The notes: generated from the letters alone by a model not told the origin. A DNA stretch of 35,187 nt from Gammaproteobacteria bacterium (GCA_011390365.1 JAABSM010000038.1:1-35187), one strand, 5' to 3'; counted from the stretch's first letter, positions 1 to 8,600 are shown. Numbers and translations are program-made.

Positions 1-40
1 ACCCACGAAATGAGGCGCATCATTCCCGGAGAATGCCACG

Positions 41-400
41 ATGGCTTATCTTAATGACGTTGACTGCGCCCCCATCATCCGCTGGCTGCGGAACGTCCAA
101 CCCGAGGTGGCCGCACCGTGCATCCTCGAAAGCGGCGCTGAAATCGCCGACGGTGATAGTCTGCTGCAAGAACTCCACGACGCCTGGCTGCCGCGACTCC
201 TGGACGAACCGCAACCCGAGGCCCTGGCCGCCATCGGTCGCGCTTTGGGCCTCCTGGGGCTGGATGATCGCAAGGGGATTGGCCTCACCGCCGACGTTCC
301 GCCGGACATCGATTGGGCCAAGATCCCAGCCAGCGAATTGCCCTGGTTGCCAAGCGCCGCTTGGCAACCCGGTCTTGGATGCGCCGCATCCCGGGTCTGA
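41..400 (+). pseudogene. Fragment of a STAND/NACHT-FGE (SUMF1-like) protein, cut off by a hairpin array
   Basis: The frame encodes 119 residues. Residues 1 to about 85 look like the helical stretch that precedes the formylglycine-generating-enzyme-like (FGE) domain in NACHT/STAND-FGE proteins. The entry motif is visible as RKGIGL, then PPDIDWAKIP at about residues 87-96. The nSTAND gene on the opposite strand has the parallel RPGVGV...PDILWCAIP, which supports the assignment. FGE homology stops just after this point. From base 345 the frame only translates hairpins (WLPSAAWQPGLGC) and ends at 400, so the roughly 200-residue FGE domain is missing. The frame is open back to a stop at 11-13, and the N-terminal ATPase part is absent or lies outside the window. 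GGAG at 28-31 could serve the ATG. I read this as an internal remnant, not a working gene; a short uncharacterised protein cannot be excluded. Confidence 0.5.
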
Positions 401-580
401 CCGCGACGCGGTCAAGACCGCATTCCCATGTGACACAGGGGAACGAGGCAACTATGCCCGGCGGGAGGGGTTATCGAGGTGGACCTGGCTTGGTGACGGC
501 TTGGCTTGGCGCAGCGCGCCGCTGCTGCATCCCCACGCGGCGCGTGGGGGACGAGCGAGCGACCGCGGTACGCGCGGTCT
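345..580. repeat. Hairpin array 1: composite palindromic element with 3-nt loops
   Basis: This is a run of short perfect hairpins. At 345-369 the arms GGTTGCCAAGC and GCTTGGCAACC enclose loop GCC. At 370-420 an outer stem CGGTCTT/AAGACCG encloses GGATGC-GCC-GCATCC (377-391) and GACCGC-GAC-GCGGTC (399-413). At 420-448 a module opens with GCATTCCCA and ends GGGAACGAGG. At 511-525 GCAGCG-CGC-CGCTGC follows. At 527-556 a second GCATCCCCA...GGGACGAGC module contains CCCCACGC-GGC-GCGTGGGG. At 561-579 GACCGCG and CGCGGTC flank five bases. The same module order recurs at 11.58-11.71 kb. The array lies between two convergent FGE-type genes and terminates one of them. Confidence 0.85.
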
Positions 581-624
581 CAGTGGGTCAGAGGACCAGC
601 GGCCAGAGACCTGCAATTCAGCGG

Positions 625-2778
625 TCAGAATGGGGGGGGTACACATAACACCCGAAACCCTAGATGGTCCCTGAGGTAAGGTGCGCTCTGGTCGCGGGTT
701 CCGGCATGCGCGAAATCCAGAGGGTAGCTCCAAGAGCCGCCGCGGACCGCGCGCATATCACCGGCCCTCCCCTTTAAGCCGCGTGGGTTCCCATGCTTGT
801 TACGGCACCACTCTCGAACATTGCCGATAAGATCGTAGACCCCTTGCTCATTCCTCCCACCGGGATATACGCCGACGTCTGTGGTTCGCCCGATCCCTTC
901 CTTTTTTGTGTTGGCAACTTCCTCCCTCCAGTCTTCTCCCCAGGGGTAGTCGAACCCGGCTTGGGCGCTCTGGGCCGCCCACTGCCGCTCCCATTCGTCG
1001 GGTAGTCGCACCTCATGGCCCAGCCGCTGACTGAGCCAGCGACAGAAGGCGGTGGCGTCGTACCAGGAGACGTAGTCCGCCGGATAGCTGGCGTAGCGCC
1101 GCAACTGCGCGCCCGGTTCCTCTTCGTGCTTGAGATCCTTCCACCAGGCCCCGCTGTGGTATCCCTCCTTATCATCCAGGAAGGCCCGGTATTGGGCATA
1201 GGTCACCGGGTAGGCGGCCAAATAAAATGGTGCCACCTTGAAGGTCCCATGCTCTTCAATCTCGACGCTGCCCCCGGGGATCGCACACCACAGTATATCC
1301 GGAACACCGTCGATAACTCCCACGCCAGGCCTCGAGCAGCCCTCACTAATTTCCGATAGGCGCATTCCGATCCTTTCACGCCGGTCATGATCGGTTCCAC
1401 TGCAAAGCAGTTTGGCAAGCATCAGCTCCGCTTCCGGCACCAGGAAGTCGGCGAGTTCCGGATCCTGTTCCAGATCACCGAGCAGATTGGCCTCGTACAA
1501 CAGGTCACGGGCTGGCTGGAGCCGTTCATGCCCCCAGTGCCTATAATCCGGGTGACCCTGCTCCACCCAGACGCGGCACTCTTCCTGAATCAGGTCCCGC
1601 AGGCGCAGCGCCGCCTGACAGTCCCCGATCCAGTCTCGCAGTACATCCCACTCCCTGAGCAGGGCCTCGTGGGCCACCTCCAGGGTAGCGCCACGGTCCG
1701 AATCGCTGTTCTCTCTGGCGATCACCAACAGGCGGGTATCGCGGTCGGTGAACGCGTCGATCAGGCATAGAGCCGCCGGGTCATTGGTCCAGGCCTCCAG
1801 AAGTTCACGGCGGCGGGTCGCCGTGTCATCGGCCTGCACCGTCACCAGCCTTGAGAAGACCCGCGGCAGGGCCGCCCGCCCCTCATCCCCCGCCTGCTCC
1901 AGGGCGGCATCGGCGCGGCGCTTGAGCACCCCCTTCAGGCCGCCCACTTTTTCGTGGCGATAGGCGGCCAGGTCCATGGTGGTGCGCCGTTGCTCGGCGC
2001 AAAAGCTGTAGAGATCCTTCAGCGCGAAGGCGAGCAGGGCGAGGCCGCCGGGCTCATTGAGCGCCTCGGTGACCAGTCGGGCCTCCAGCTCGGGATCCAG
2101 CTCCATCGGGGTTGCCAGGTCGAGTTCCTGGACCGGGCCGGTGATCATGCGGGAGAGGGCCTGGGGGCCTGGCGCGGGCAGCCCGTAGTGGCCGCCGTTG
2201 TTCTGGATCTCGCTCAGGCCCGGGTGGGCCACGCACTGGTCCAGGAAGTCGGAACGGATGGTGGCGATGATGCGAAATCGGGGTTGCTCCGACGCCTCCA
2301 GCAGCAGATCCAGGAAGGGTTCCCGGTGTTGCTCGCAGGCCGGGGTGAAGAGCTCTTCCATTTGATCGAGGATCAGCAGCCACTCCCCATGGGGCGGCAA
2401 TTTTTCATGAACCCGTCGCAGCAGATCCGGGAAGGCCGCCGCGCCATCCCGCAGCTTGTCGGCCTCCTGCTCCAATCTCCACAGGTCAAAGCGCCGCTCC
2501 CGGTCCCTGCCGAGGCTGTTGGCGAGTGCAAGGAAGGGATCCTTGCCCGGGACCATGTCGGTGATCAGCCAATCCCCGCTGTTCGGCAGTCTCGACGCCC
2601 GCCCCTCTTCCAGGGCGGGCCAGACCCCGGCTCGCACCAGCGAGGACTTGCCAGAGCCGGATGCCCCGGTGACCAGCAGAAACCGCTCGCCCTGCTCGCT
2701 GGAGAGCCGCCGCAGCAAGGCGCGGGTCTCGGCGCTGCGGCCGAAGAAGATGGGCGCATCCGAGCGGCTGAAGGCCAT
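625..2778 (-). CDS. nSTAND NTPase with C-terminal FGE-sulfatase domain, N-terminally truncated
   Basis: The product is 717 residues from the first available ATG. The N-terminal part is an nSTAND-type P-loop NTPase: FFGR at 11-14, Walker A GASGSGKSS at 38-46, and Walker B LLILDQMEELF at about 134-144. The last roughly 230 residues form an FGE/SUMF1-like domain, entered by RPGVGV...PDILWCAIP, with NVREWC, AVRGGSW and a terminal LGFRVLC. Such proteins are sensor/effector-type STAND ATPases, often antiviral. The family's usual domain opening (PYPGL before AFSRSDAP) is encoded just upstream of the ATG, in a frame that runs back to a TGA at 2863-2865 with no ATG, GTG or TTG. The natural start and any effector domain (for example TIR, protease or kinase) are therefore missing. 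An 8-C run lies just before the stop codon. I am sure of the domain assignment but doubtful that the gene is functional. Confidence 0.8.
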   Translation of the reverse strand: MAFSRSDAPIFFGRSAETRALLRRLSSEQGERFLLVTGASGSGKSSLVRAGVWPALEEGRASRLPNSGDWLITDMVPGKDPFLALANSLGRDRERRFDLWRLEQEADKLRDGAAAFPDLLRRVHEKLPPHGEWLLILDQMEELFTPACEQHREPFLDLLLEASEQPRFRIIATIRSDFLDQCVAHPGLSEIQNNGGHYGLPAPGPQALSRMITGPVQELDLATPMELDPELEARLVTEALNEPGGLALLAFALKDLYSFCAEQRRTTMDLAAYRHEKVGGLKGVLKRRADAALEQAGDEGRAALPRVFSRLVTVQADDTATRRRELLEAWTNDPAALCLIDAFTDRDTRLLVIARENSDSDRGATLEVAHEALLREWDVLRDWIGDCQAALRLRDLIQEECRVWVEQGHPDYRHWGHERLQPARDLLYEANLLGDLEQDPELADFLVPEAELMLAKLLCSGTDHDRRERIGMRLSEISEGCSRPGVGVIDGVPDILWCAIPGGSVEIEEHGTFKVAPFYLAAYPVTYAQYRAFLDDKEGYHSGAWWKDLKHEEEPGAQLRRYASYPADYVSWYDATAFCRWLSQRLGHEVRLPDEWERQWAAQSAQAGFDYPWGEDWREEVANTKKEGIGRTTDVGVYPGGRNEQGVYDLIGNVREWCRNKHGNPRGLKGRAGDMRAVRGGSWSYPLDFAHAGTRDQSAPYLRDHLGFRVLCVPPPF

Positions 2779-3158
2779 CAGGCCCGGGTAGGGCGGCCCC
2801 GTCCAACGTGGTGTGTCAGAGGAACCGGGTGTGAAGGCATGATCACCTGGATGTACTGCATATCAACTCGAATGCTCCCCAACTGCCATCGGTGCCGATG
2901 CTGACCGTTCGATCGGCACTCGATCTGTGATCATCTCGGATCACCCGGTCGGAACGTTTGGATATACAGCGGGTTATGGGAATAATCCGCATGGGTGGGG
3001 AGGCAAAGGCAGCGGTCGCGGGTGCGACCGGCGATAGGAGTGGCGGTCCTTGAAGGAGTGCCGCTTCTTCGGTCGATTCATTTTCCGGGGGGTGGCGAAC
3101 CACTCCATGATCGTTAGTCCGGGACATTGCGTCCTGAGCGGCGGTCCGGGGTCTCGCC
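2779..3158. other. Gene-free stretch upstream of the nSTAND gene
   Basis: No convincing coding frame is seen. The 2779-2862 part continues the nSTAND frame without a start codon. Two small palindromes are visible: CATCGG-TG-CCGATG at 2887-2900, and GTGATC/GATCAC around six bases at 2927-2944. No terminator, promoter or homologue of an effector domain could be recognised. Confidence 0.5.
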
Positions 3159-3989
3159 CTATTGCGGGTTGGCGCTTGCCTCTTCCATGGGGGGGACCAG
3201 CAGTCCGGGGTCGATGCGTGCCTCGCGCAGGTTCATGCGCCAGTCGAGGTGGGCGCCGGTTACCCGTCCGGTGGCGCCGACTTCGGCGATGATGTCTCCC
3301 TTTTTGACGATGTCGCCCTCCTTGACCAGGATCTTGTCCAGGTGCAGGAAGCTGGAACTGAGCTTGTGGCCGTGGTCGAGGATGAGGGTGCCGCCGGAGA
3401 AGAACATGTCGTCATGGACGAGGGTGACGACGCCGTCGGCGGGGGCGAGCACGGGGGCGCCGGTGGCGGCGGCGATGTCGATGCCGTAGTGGGGGCGGCG
3501 GGGTTCGCCGTTGAGGATGCGCTGGCTGCCGTAGACGCCGGTGATGGGGCCGAGCACCGGCCATTGCCAGCCACTGAGGAAGTCGGTGCGGGGGGCGTCG
3601 ATGGCGCGGGCCTTTTTGGTGGCGGCGATGTCGGCGCGGATGCGGCGCAGGTCCTCTTCGCCGCGGGGGGTGACCTTGGCGGGGGGCAGGCCGTCGATGC
3701 GCTGGATCGGATAGTCTCGCTTGGCGATGTCGAGCACCCGCTGTTCGGTGACGCCGTTGGGTTTGGTGATCCTGAGGCGGGCGCTGTCGTCCTGGTCGCG
3801 GTGAAAGCCGATGACGAAGTAGCCCTCGGCGGAGACGCGGATGGATTCGCCGTCGACGCTGACCCGGCTGCCGGGGTCGGTCTGGCCGATCAGCATGCCG
3901 CCTTGGACCATCTCGCCCTGGAGGGTGGTTGCGGCGACCGGAGGCAGGGTGCAGAGGGAGAGGAGCAGCAGCAGGGTTCTGTAGAGCAT
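3159..3989 (-). CDS. M23 family metallopeptidase (LytM domain)
   Basis: This 276-residue protein has a signal peptide (hydrophobic residues 5-20, likely cut after PVAA) and is probably a periplasmic zinc peptidase or regulator acting on peptidoglycan crosslinks. After a beta-rich N-terminal region and a short charged helix (about 108-130), the LytM domain covers about 140-265. The metal motif HYGID gives H167 and D171. The second motif reads AHLDW (H247, D249) where many M23 enzymes have HLH; the HLDW form is, to my knowledge, common in one gammaproteobacterial subgroup, so activity is plausible but not certain. The gene is last in a same-strand block with a lipoprotein, a TgpA-like transglutaminase and a DUF58 protein, 63 bp after the lipoprotein gene. 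No terminator is evident downstream. Confidence 0.88.
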   Translation of the reverse strand: MLYRTLLLLLSLCTLPPVAATTLQGEMVQGGMLIGQTDPGSRVSVDGESIRVSAEGYFVIGFHRDQDDSARLRITKPNGVTEQRVLDIAKRDYPIQRIDGLPPAKVTPRGEEDLRRIRADIAATKKARAIDAPRTDFLSGWQWPVLGPITGVYGSQRILNGEPRRPHYGIDIAAATGAPVLAPADGVVTLVHDDMFFSGGTLILDHGHKLSSSFLHLDKILVKEGDIVKKGDIIAEVGATGRVTGAHLDWRMNLREARIDPGLLVPPMEEASANPQ

Positions 3990-4052
3990 GGGTTCACCAG
4001 TCGGGATTGAACGAAGCGAATGGGCGGGCGTGGTAAGGCATCGGCGTGGATA

Positions 4053-4757
4053 TCAGAAGCCCGGGACGTATCCGTAGAGGGCGCTGAGGTGGTGGAGGAG
4101 GGCGTGGCGACCGTAGCCATGCCAGTCTTGGGTGATCTGGTCCTCTACGCGCCGATAGTGTTGGGCGAGGGCGTTGAGGTTGTCTTCGGGCGGGGGCAGG
4201 TCGCGGTGGTGCTGTTCGACCTGCCCCAGCCAGAAGCGGCTGAGGCCGTGGATGAAGTAGGGCCAGGAGCGCTGGATGCGTTCGGGCCACATGGGGTCGC
4301 TGGTGGAGGCCATCCATTTTCCATTGTCACGGCCGTAGGGTTTGCAGCGAAAGGTTTCCACCACGTTGGCTTCGAGCAGTCGTTGCAGCATCGGCGAGGC
4401 CTCCAGCCTTTGGCACCAGTGACTCGCCGTTCGATCGCTGACCAGGAACAGGAAGCTGAAGCCGTGGCCGGCGTGGTCGCGGGCCGCGCGGCGGTGAAAG
4501 CGCCACAGATAGGGTTCGGTTTCACTGCGCAGCAGTGGTGCGACGACCTGGTGGGCGATGAGGGTATCGGTGGAGAGGTCGACCGCTTCCCCTTCCGGCC
4601 AGGCGATGCGAAAGCGGGCGCGATACCAGCGCATGCTGGGTTCGGCGTGCTGGGGCAGCTGGCTGGCGCCAAGGGGCAGGTGCTTGGGGCGCGGCGAGGC
4701 GCAGCCGGCAAGCCACAGGATCAGGAGGGCCAGCACCAATAGGGTTCGCGGGTTCAT
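4053..4757 (-). CDS. Predicted lipoprotein of unknown function in the TgpA/DUF58 block
   Basis: The product is 234 residues. The N-terminus is a lipoprotein signal, with a hydrophobic stretch ending in lipobox LAGC (Cys at about residue 18), so the mature protein should be anchored in a membrane facing the periplasm. The rest is soluble and rich in Trp, His and Arg; I do not recognise a family. The ATG at 4757 was chosen because it overlaps the TGA of the transglutaminase gene as ATGA, implying translational coupling; the frame extends further upstream but only inside the transglutaminase gene. Position between TgpA-like and M23 proteins suggests a role in envelope maintenance, which is inference from neighbours only. 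Confidence 0.75.
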   Translation of the reverse strand: MNPRTLLVLALLILWLAGCASPRPKHLPLGASQLPQHAEPSMRWYRARFRIAWPEGEAVDLSTDTLIAHQVVAPLLRSETEPYLWRFHRRAARDHAGHGFSFLFLVSDRTASHWCQRLEASPMLQRLLEANVVETFRCKPYGRDNGKWMASTSDPMWPERIQRSWPYFIHGLSRFWLGQVEQHHRDLPPPEDNLNALAQHYRRVEDQITQDWHGYGRHALLHHLSALYGYVPGF

Positions 4758-6715
4758 GAGGGAAACTCCCGGATCGACTGCTTCAGTTCGTCGAGGTGTT
4801 GTTGTGTCGTCTCGCGGCCGCCATAGCGCAGGGCGATGTATTGATCGGCGATGCGCTTTGCGGATTGCGCCTTGTCGGGGTAGTGGTTGGCGATACGCTG
4901 GGCGTAGTCGCGCGGGCCTTCCCCGGGGGCGCGGGGGAGTTCGCGAAGTTGCGATAGTGCGCAAAAGCGGTCGTAAAGGCGACGCTCGGGGTCGACGGCG
5001 GTGCGGTTGCGGCGGGCCATGTGCCATGCCAGCAGCGCGAGCAGCGCCAGCGGCAGTATCGCGGAGAGCATCATCAGGCCGCTGTGCTTGATGAAGTCAA
5101 GCCCGAGATTGTAGAGCAGCAGGGTCTGGCTGGAGTTGTTGTAGGAGATGATCCAGAGCTCCCAGCGGGCATTGATGGCGTCGGCAAGGAGGTTGACGCG
5201 GTGCATGAAGTCGAGCGTGCCGGCGCCGCCCTCGCGAAAGGCGATCTCTTCGCCAGGGTTGAGGAGGTCGTAGTCGATGCTGCGCTGGATGCGGCTGGGT
5301 GCGACCGCGGCGGTGGGGTCGATACGGGTCCAGCCCTGGTCGTCCAGCCAGACCTCGGTCCAGGCGTGGGCGTCGGATTGGCGCACGATCAGATAGTCGC
5401 CCAGGGTGTTGAATTCACCGCCCTGGTAGCCGGCGACGATGCGGGTCGGTATGTCGGCGATGCGCATCAGGGTAGCGAAGGCGGCGGCGTAATGTTCACA
5501 AAAGCCGCGCCGGGTCTCGAACAGAAACTGGTCGGTGGGATTTTGCCGCAGCAACGGGGGTTCCAGGGTGTAGTAGAAGGGTTGCTCGCGAAAGTAGCCG
5601 AGCGCCCGCTCGATGACCTGGCGGGGGTCGCTGGCGCCGTGTTGCCACTCGGCTACCAGTTCGCGCATGCGCGGGGTGACGTTTTCGGGGAGTTGCAGTC
5701 CCAGCTCCCAGCCGCGGGCGGTCAGGTCCTCCATGCGATAGGTGGTGTGGGACACCATCTCATAGCGTTTGCGCGAGTGGATCTGATGGTGACTGATGAG
5801 CTGAAAATCGTGGGTCAGGGTCGCGTCCGGGATGGGGCCGGCGGGTAGGTCGAGCGCCAGCAGGCGGCGACTGCGGGTGGGTTCGAGGATGATCTGGTAG
5901 GAGACGGGCTCGCTCTCCGGGATGACGTCGGGCGGGCCGCGCCAGTCATTTTGGACGCCGCTCCAGGTGCGACCGTCGCTCTGCCACATCACCGGGCCGC
6001 GCCAATAGCGCTGTTCCGGTGGCGGCGGCGGGCCGTCGAACATGGCGCGAAAGGCGATCTCCCGGGACTGAACCAGGCGATCGAAGCTGCCGGGGGAGAG
6101 CTGATCGGAGAGCCCGCTCTGGGCGGTGGAGTCGAGGCGCATGCTCCATAGCGGGCCGTCGAGGCGGGGGAACACCACAAACAGGATTGCCATGATCGGA
6201 ATAGATTGGAGCAGCATGGCGCCGGAGACGCGCAGGGCGTCGCGGTCGGTCGTGCGCTGCACCTGATTGACGGATACCAGTAACGCGGTCAGCCCCCACA
6301 CCACCGCCAGCAGATAGAGGGTGAGCAGGATGGTCTGGCTGAACAGGAATTGGGTGATGATCAGGAAATAGGTCAGAAACAGGGTCAGGTAAAGGTCGCG
6401 CCGGGTCTGCAATTCCATGGTCTTGAGACCCAGCATCAGGGTCAGCAGCGCGCCGCCCGCGATATGGCCGGCGATACTGCCATAGTTGAGGTAGACGACG
6501 GCGAAGCCGGCCAACGCGAGCAGCACCTTGAGCCAGCGACGGGGCATGCCGAGCCCCTTCTGACTCAGCCACAGGCGAATCGCGAGCATGATGAAGAAGG
6601 CGATCATGACCGCCATGGCCAGGTTGTTGAAGTGGGGCAGGGCGGCGGCCCCCAGCAGCAGGGTCAGGCGGCTGATCTGGGATTGGGGGAGGTCGCTGTC
6701 GAGTAATTGGCGCAT
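4754..6715 (-). CDS. TgpA-like membrane transglutaminase (DUF3488 + transglutaminase core)
   Basis: This 653-residue protein matches the usual TgpA layout. About five or six hydrophobic segments occupy residues 15-185 (DUF3488). A periplasmic region follows, then a transglutaminase-like core with GFCEHYAAAF (C406), SDAHAWTEVWL (H450) and TRIDPTAA (D466), the expected Cys-His-Asp triad. One more membrane segment lies near 550-570, before a cytoplasmic tail. In Pseudomonas TgpA is essential and has periplasmic transglutaminase activity; the substrate is unclear. The gene starts 9 bp after the DUF58 gene and overlaps the lipoprotein gene by ATGA, so it is surely cotranscribed. The MoxR-type AAA ATPase that normally opens such operons is absent here. 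Confidence 0.9.
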   Translation of the reverse strand: MRQLLDSDLPQSQISRLTLLLGAAALPHFNNLAMAVMIAFFIMLAIRLWLSQKGLGMPRRWLKVLLALAGFAVVYLNYGSIAGHIAGGALLTLMLGLKTMELQTRRDLYLTLFLTYFLIITQFLFSQTILLTLYLLAVVWGLTALLVSVNQVQRTTDRDALRVSGAMLLQSIPIMAILFVVFPRLDGPLWSMRLDSTAQSGLSDQLSPGSFDRLVQSREIAFRAMFDGPPPPPEQRYWRGPVMWQSDGRTWSGVQNDWRGPPDVIPESEPVSYQIILEPTRSRRLLALDLPAGPIPDATLTHDFQLISHHQIHSRKRYEMVSHTTYRMEDLTARGWELGLQLPENVTPRMRELVAEWQHGASDPRQVIERALGYFREQPFYYTLEPPLLRQNPTDQFLFETRRGFCEHYAAAFATLMRIADIPTRIVAGYQGGEFNTLGDYLIVRQSDAHAWTEVWLDDQGWTRIDPTAAVAPSRIQRSIDYDLLNPGEEIAFREGGAGTLDFMHRVNLLADAINARWELWIISYNNSSQTLLLYNLGLDFIKHSGLMMLSAILPLALLALLAWHMARRNRTAVDPERRLYDRFCALSQLRELPRAPGEGPRDYAQRIANHYPDKAQSAKRIADQYIALRYGGRETTQQHLDELKQSIREFPS

Positions 6716-6724
6716 GGTCGTTGT

Positions 6725-7711
6725 TCAGAAGCGGGCAAGGGCCGCCAGACAGGCGTGCTTGTGTTTTTCACCATGGGATTCGGCAATATGCACGCCGGGA
6801 AGTTTCAGGGCATAGTGCTGCTGCTGGCTATCGGCCAATAATACGAAGCGACACAACAGGGAGAGCCGGGTCTCGGTGTCGATGCCGGGCAGCAGCTCCC
6901 AGTCGAGGGCGATGCGGCGGGTCTGGTCGCCGCCGAACTCCTTGCTCACCAGACCCCGCTCGCGCGCCAGCGCCTTCCAGTCGATCTGCTTCAGGGAGTC
7001 GCCGGCGCGGTAGGGGCGCAGGCCGAGGAAGTCGTCGACGCCATGTCCCTTGCCGCCGGATTCGTTACCGCCGGGGACCTCCTGTTCCGGCGGATCGCCG
7101 ATTGGCGCGGGGGTCGGGTAGACCAGGCATTCGATGCCGGTGTCGACATAGCCCCAGGCGCGAAACAGGCCCAGCGGGTAGAGGGTGGAGAGGGTGATGC
7201 GTCCGGGACGGAAGACCCCCCTGCGGCGCGCCCCGGCATGCAGGAAGAGTCGCGCCGAGTCATTGGCGGGAACATCCTCGACCATGCCGGCGGCCTCGGG
7301 GGCGTCGGCGCGGATGGCCTGGCGCGGGCGTTTGCCGCGGTTATCCAGATAGAGGGGGAAGCACGCCTCCTGGCCGACGAAGACCGGCTCGGCGCGCCCG
7401 CCATGCACCGCCAGGCCGAGCAGGTTGCGCCAGGTGTGGACCATGGCGACCAGACCCAGGCCGGTGAGCAGGAAGGTCAGCATGTAGCCCAGATTGTTCT
7501 GATAGTTGATGGAGCCGATCAGCATCAGCAACAGGCAGCCGGCGTAGACCAGGCCGTAGCGGGTGGGCAGGATATAGACCCGGCGATGGCCGAGCACCGC
7601 CGGGTCGCCGCGCAGCCGCGGTGTCGGCATGCGGGCGCGCAGCCAGGCGCTTGCTCTGGCGCCGAGGCTGGCGAATGGGGTATCGGGTGTGATGGGATTC
7701 GTAGCTTTCAT
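6725..7711 (-). CDS. DUF58 domain-containing protein
   Basis: This 328-residue protein has two hydrophobic segments near residues 55-100. The DUF58 signature follows, GLRPYRAGDSLKQIDW and KALARERGLVSKEF, at about 230-260. DUF58 proteins occur in MoxR/DUF58/transglutaminase operons, where the ATPase is thought to act as a chaperone on a VWA- or DUF58-type partner; the biochemical role is not settled. It is the first gene of the minus-strand envelope block and is followed 9 bp later by the TgpA-like gene. No strong Shine-Dalgarno sequence stands before the ATG. The gene upstream is divergent, so moxR is not adjacent and, if present, lies elsewhere. Confidence 0.88.
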   Translation of the reverse strand: MKATNPITPDTPFASLGARASAWLRARMPTPRLRGDPAVLGHRRVYILPTRYGLVYAGCLLLMLIGSINYQNNLGYMLTFLLTGLGLVAMVHTWRNLLGLAVHGGRAEPVFVGQEACFPLYLDNRGKRPRQAIRADAPEAAGMVEDVPANDSARLFLHAGARRRGVFRPGRITLSTLYPLGLFRAWGYVDTGIECLVYPTPAPIGDPPEQEVPGGNESGGKGHGVDDFLGLRPYRAGDSLKQIDWKALARERGLVSKEFGGDQTRRIALDWELLPGIDTETRLSLLCRFVLLADSQQQHYALKLPGVHIAESHGEKHKHACLAALARF

Positions 7712-7955
7712 GATCCGGGTTAAAGGAATGCTCCAAAGCGATGCGCGTCATCGCGGATGGCCCATTGTTCCGTGCTATAGTGTCAAGTGCAAGGGTTGTG
7801 GCGCGTTGGTGAGATTCCATCCCCTTTTGTGGATACCGCCGACGGACGGAAAATGAAAAATGTGAGGAAAGAAGTGGGTAAAGATTGCGCGCATTCCGCA
7901 TTGGCGGGATTGCGGCATATCGTTACTTTGAATAGTGATGAAAGGAGGTGTGGAG

Positions 7956-8495
7956 ATGAAATCCGACGAATCGAAGAGCACGCTGGAGCGTCTGGCCGAG
8001 GCCTATGATCGCATGTTGCAACGGGTGGACGAGGCGATGGATCGGGCGGAACACGCCGCCTCCGACAACTTCGGCAAGGCGGTGGACTATGCCCGGGAGA
8101 AGTCGGTGGAGTTCGAGGAGCTGAGTCGCGAGGAGGCGGATCGGATCAGCGAGTATCTGCGTCGGGATGTCAACGACGCCGCCCGCTACCTTGCCGACAC
8201 CGGCGAAGAGTTTCGTCAGTGGTTGCGCCTGGACATCCAGCTGATCGAGAGCCGGCTGTTCGAGGCCTTCGCCTCGGTCGCGGACAAGACCCGGGTCGAG
8301 CTGGATCAGTGGGCGGAGGCGGCGCGCCAGGCCTCGGTCTACCGTACCGGCGAGATGACCGGGCCGGGCGCGCTGATGTGCGAGGCCTGCGGCAAGGCGC
8401 TCCACTTCCACAAGGCCGGCCATATTCCGCCCTGTCCCGCTTGCGGCAATACCCGCTTTCGCCGCGAGGAGGACGATCATCAGGCGGATGAGTGA
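7956..8495 (+). CDS. Zinc-ribbon protein, DUF1451 (YbeL-like)
   Basis: The product is 179 residues. The N-terminal 140 residues are highly charged and helical, probably coiled coil. The C-terminus is a zinc ribbon with paired cysteines CEAC and CPAC separated by the basic KALHFHKAGHIPP segment. This is the DUF1451 arrangement (E. coli YbeL); the function is unknown. The start at 7956 is set by a very strong Shine-Dalgarno sequence, AAGGAGGTG at 7942-7950; an in-frame ATG 21 bp upstream has no such site. The gene is divergent from the DUF58 block. A repeat hairpin just after the stop could end transcription. Confidence 0.85.
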   Translation: MKSDESKSTLERLAEAYDRMLQRVDEAMDRAEHAASDNFGKAVDYAREKSVEFEELSREEADRISEYLRRDVNDAARYLADTGEEFRQWLRLDIQLIESRLFEAFASVADKTRVELDQWAEAARQASVYRTGEMTGPGALMCEACGKALHFHKAGHIPPCPACGNTRFRREEDDHQADE

Positions 8496-8529
8496 GATGG
8501 CGTCTGGGTATCCGAGGGAGCGCCGCAAA

Positions 8530-8567
8530 GGCCCTTCTCCCCGCGGGAGAGGGGTGAGGGGGAGGGC
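8530..8567. repeat. Palindromic repeat (CTCCC-CGC-GGGAG core) after the zinc-ribbon gene
   Basis: A hairpin with arms TTCTCCC and GGGAGAG around CGC is followed by a G-rich tail (GTGAGGGGGAG). Repeats of this look are scattered in spacers of many proteobacteria. It could act as a transcript end but lacks a T run. Confidence 0.5.
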
Positions 8568-8600
8568 GCAAAGTGAAACACGGCAGGCCCCCGGATCCAT

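Noticed and set aside
345-580. CRISPR array or integron attC cluster
   Set aside because: Units differ in sequence, there is no constant repeat with spacers of equal length, no cas or integrase gene, and no attC core sites.
625-760. Variable region of a diversity-generating retroelement (FGE C-terminus with hairpins downstream)
   Set aside because: The fold and C-terminal position would fit, but there is no reverse transcriptase, no template repeat and no adenine-biased codon pattern in the window.
2843-3127. Effector gene upstream of the nSTAND gene
   Set aside because: The frame shows no domain resemblance to TIR, protease or kinase effectors and has biased composition.
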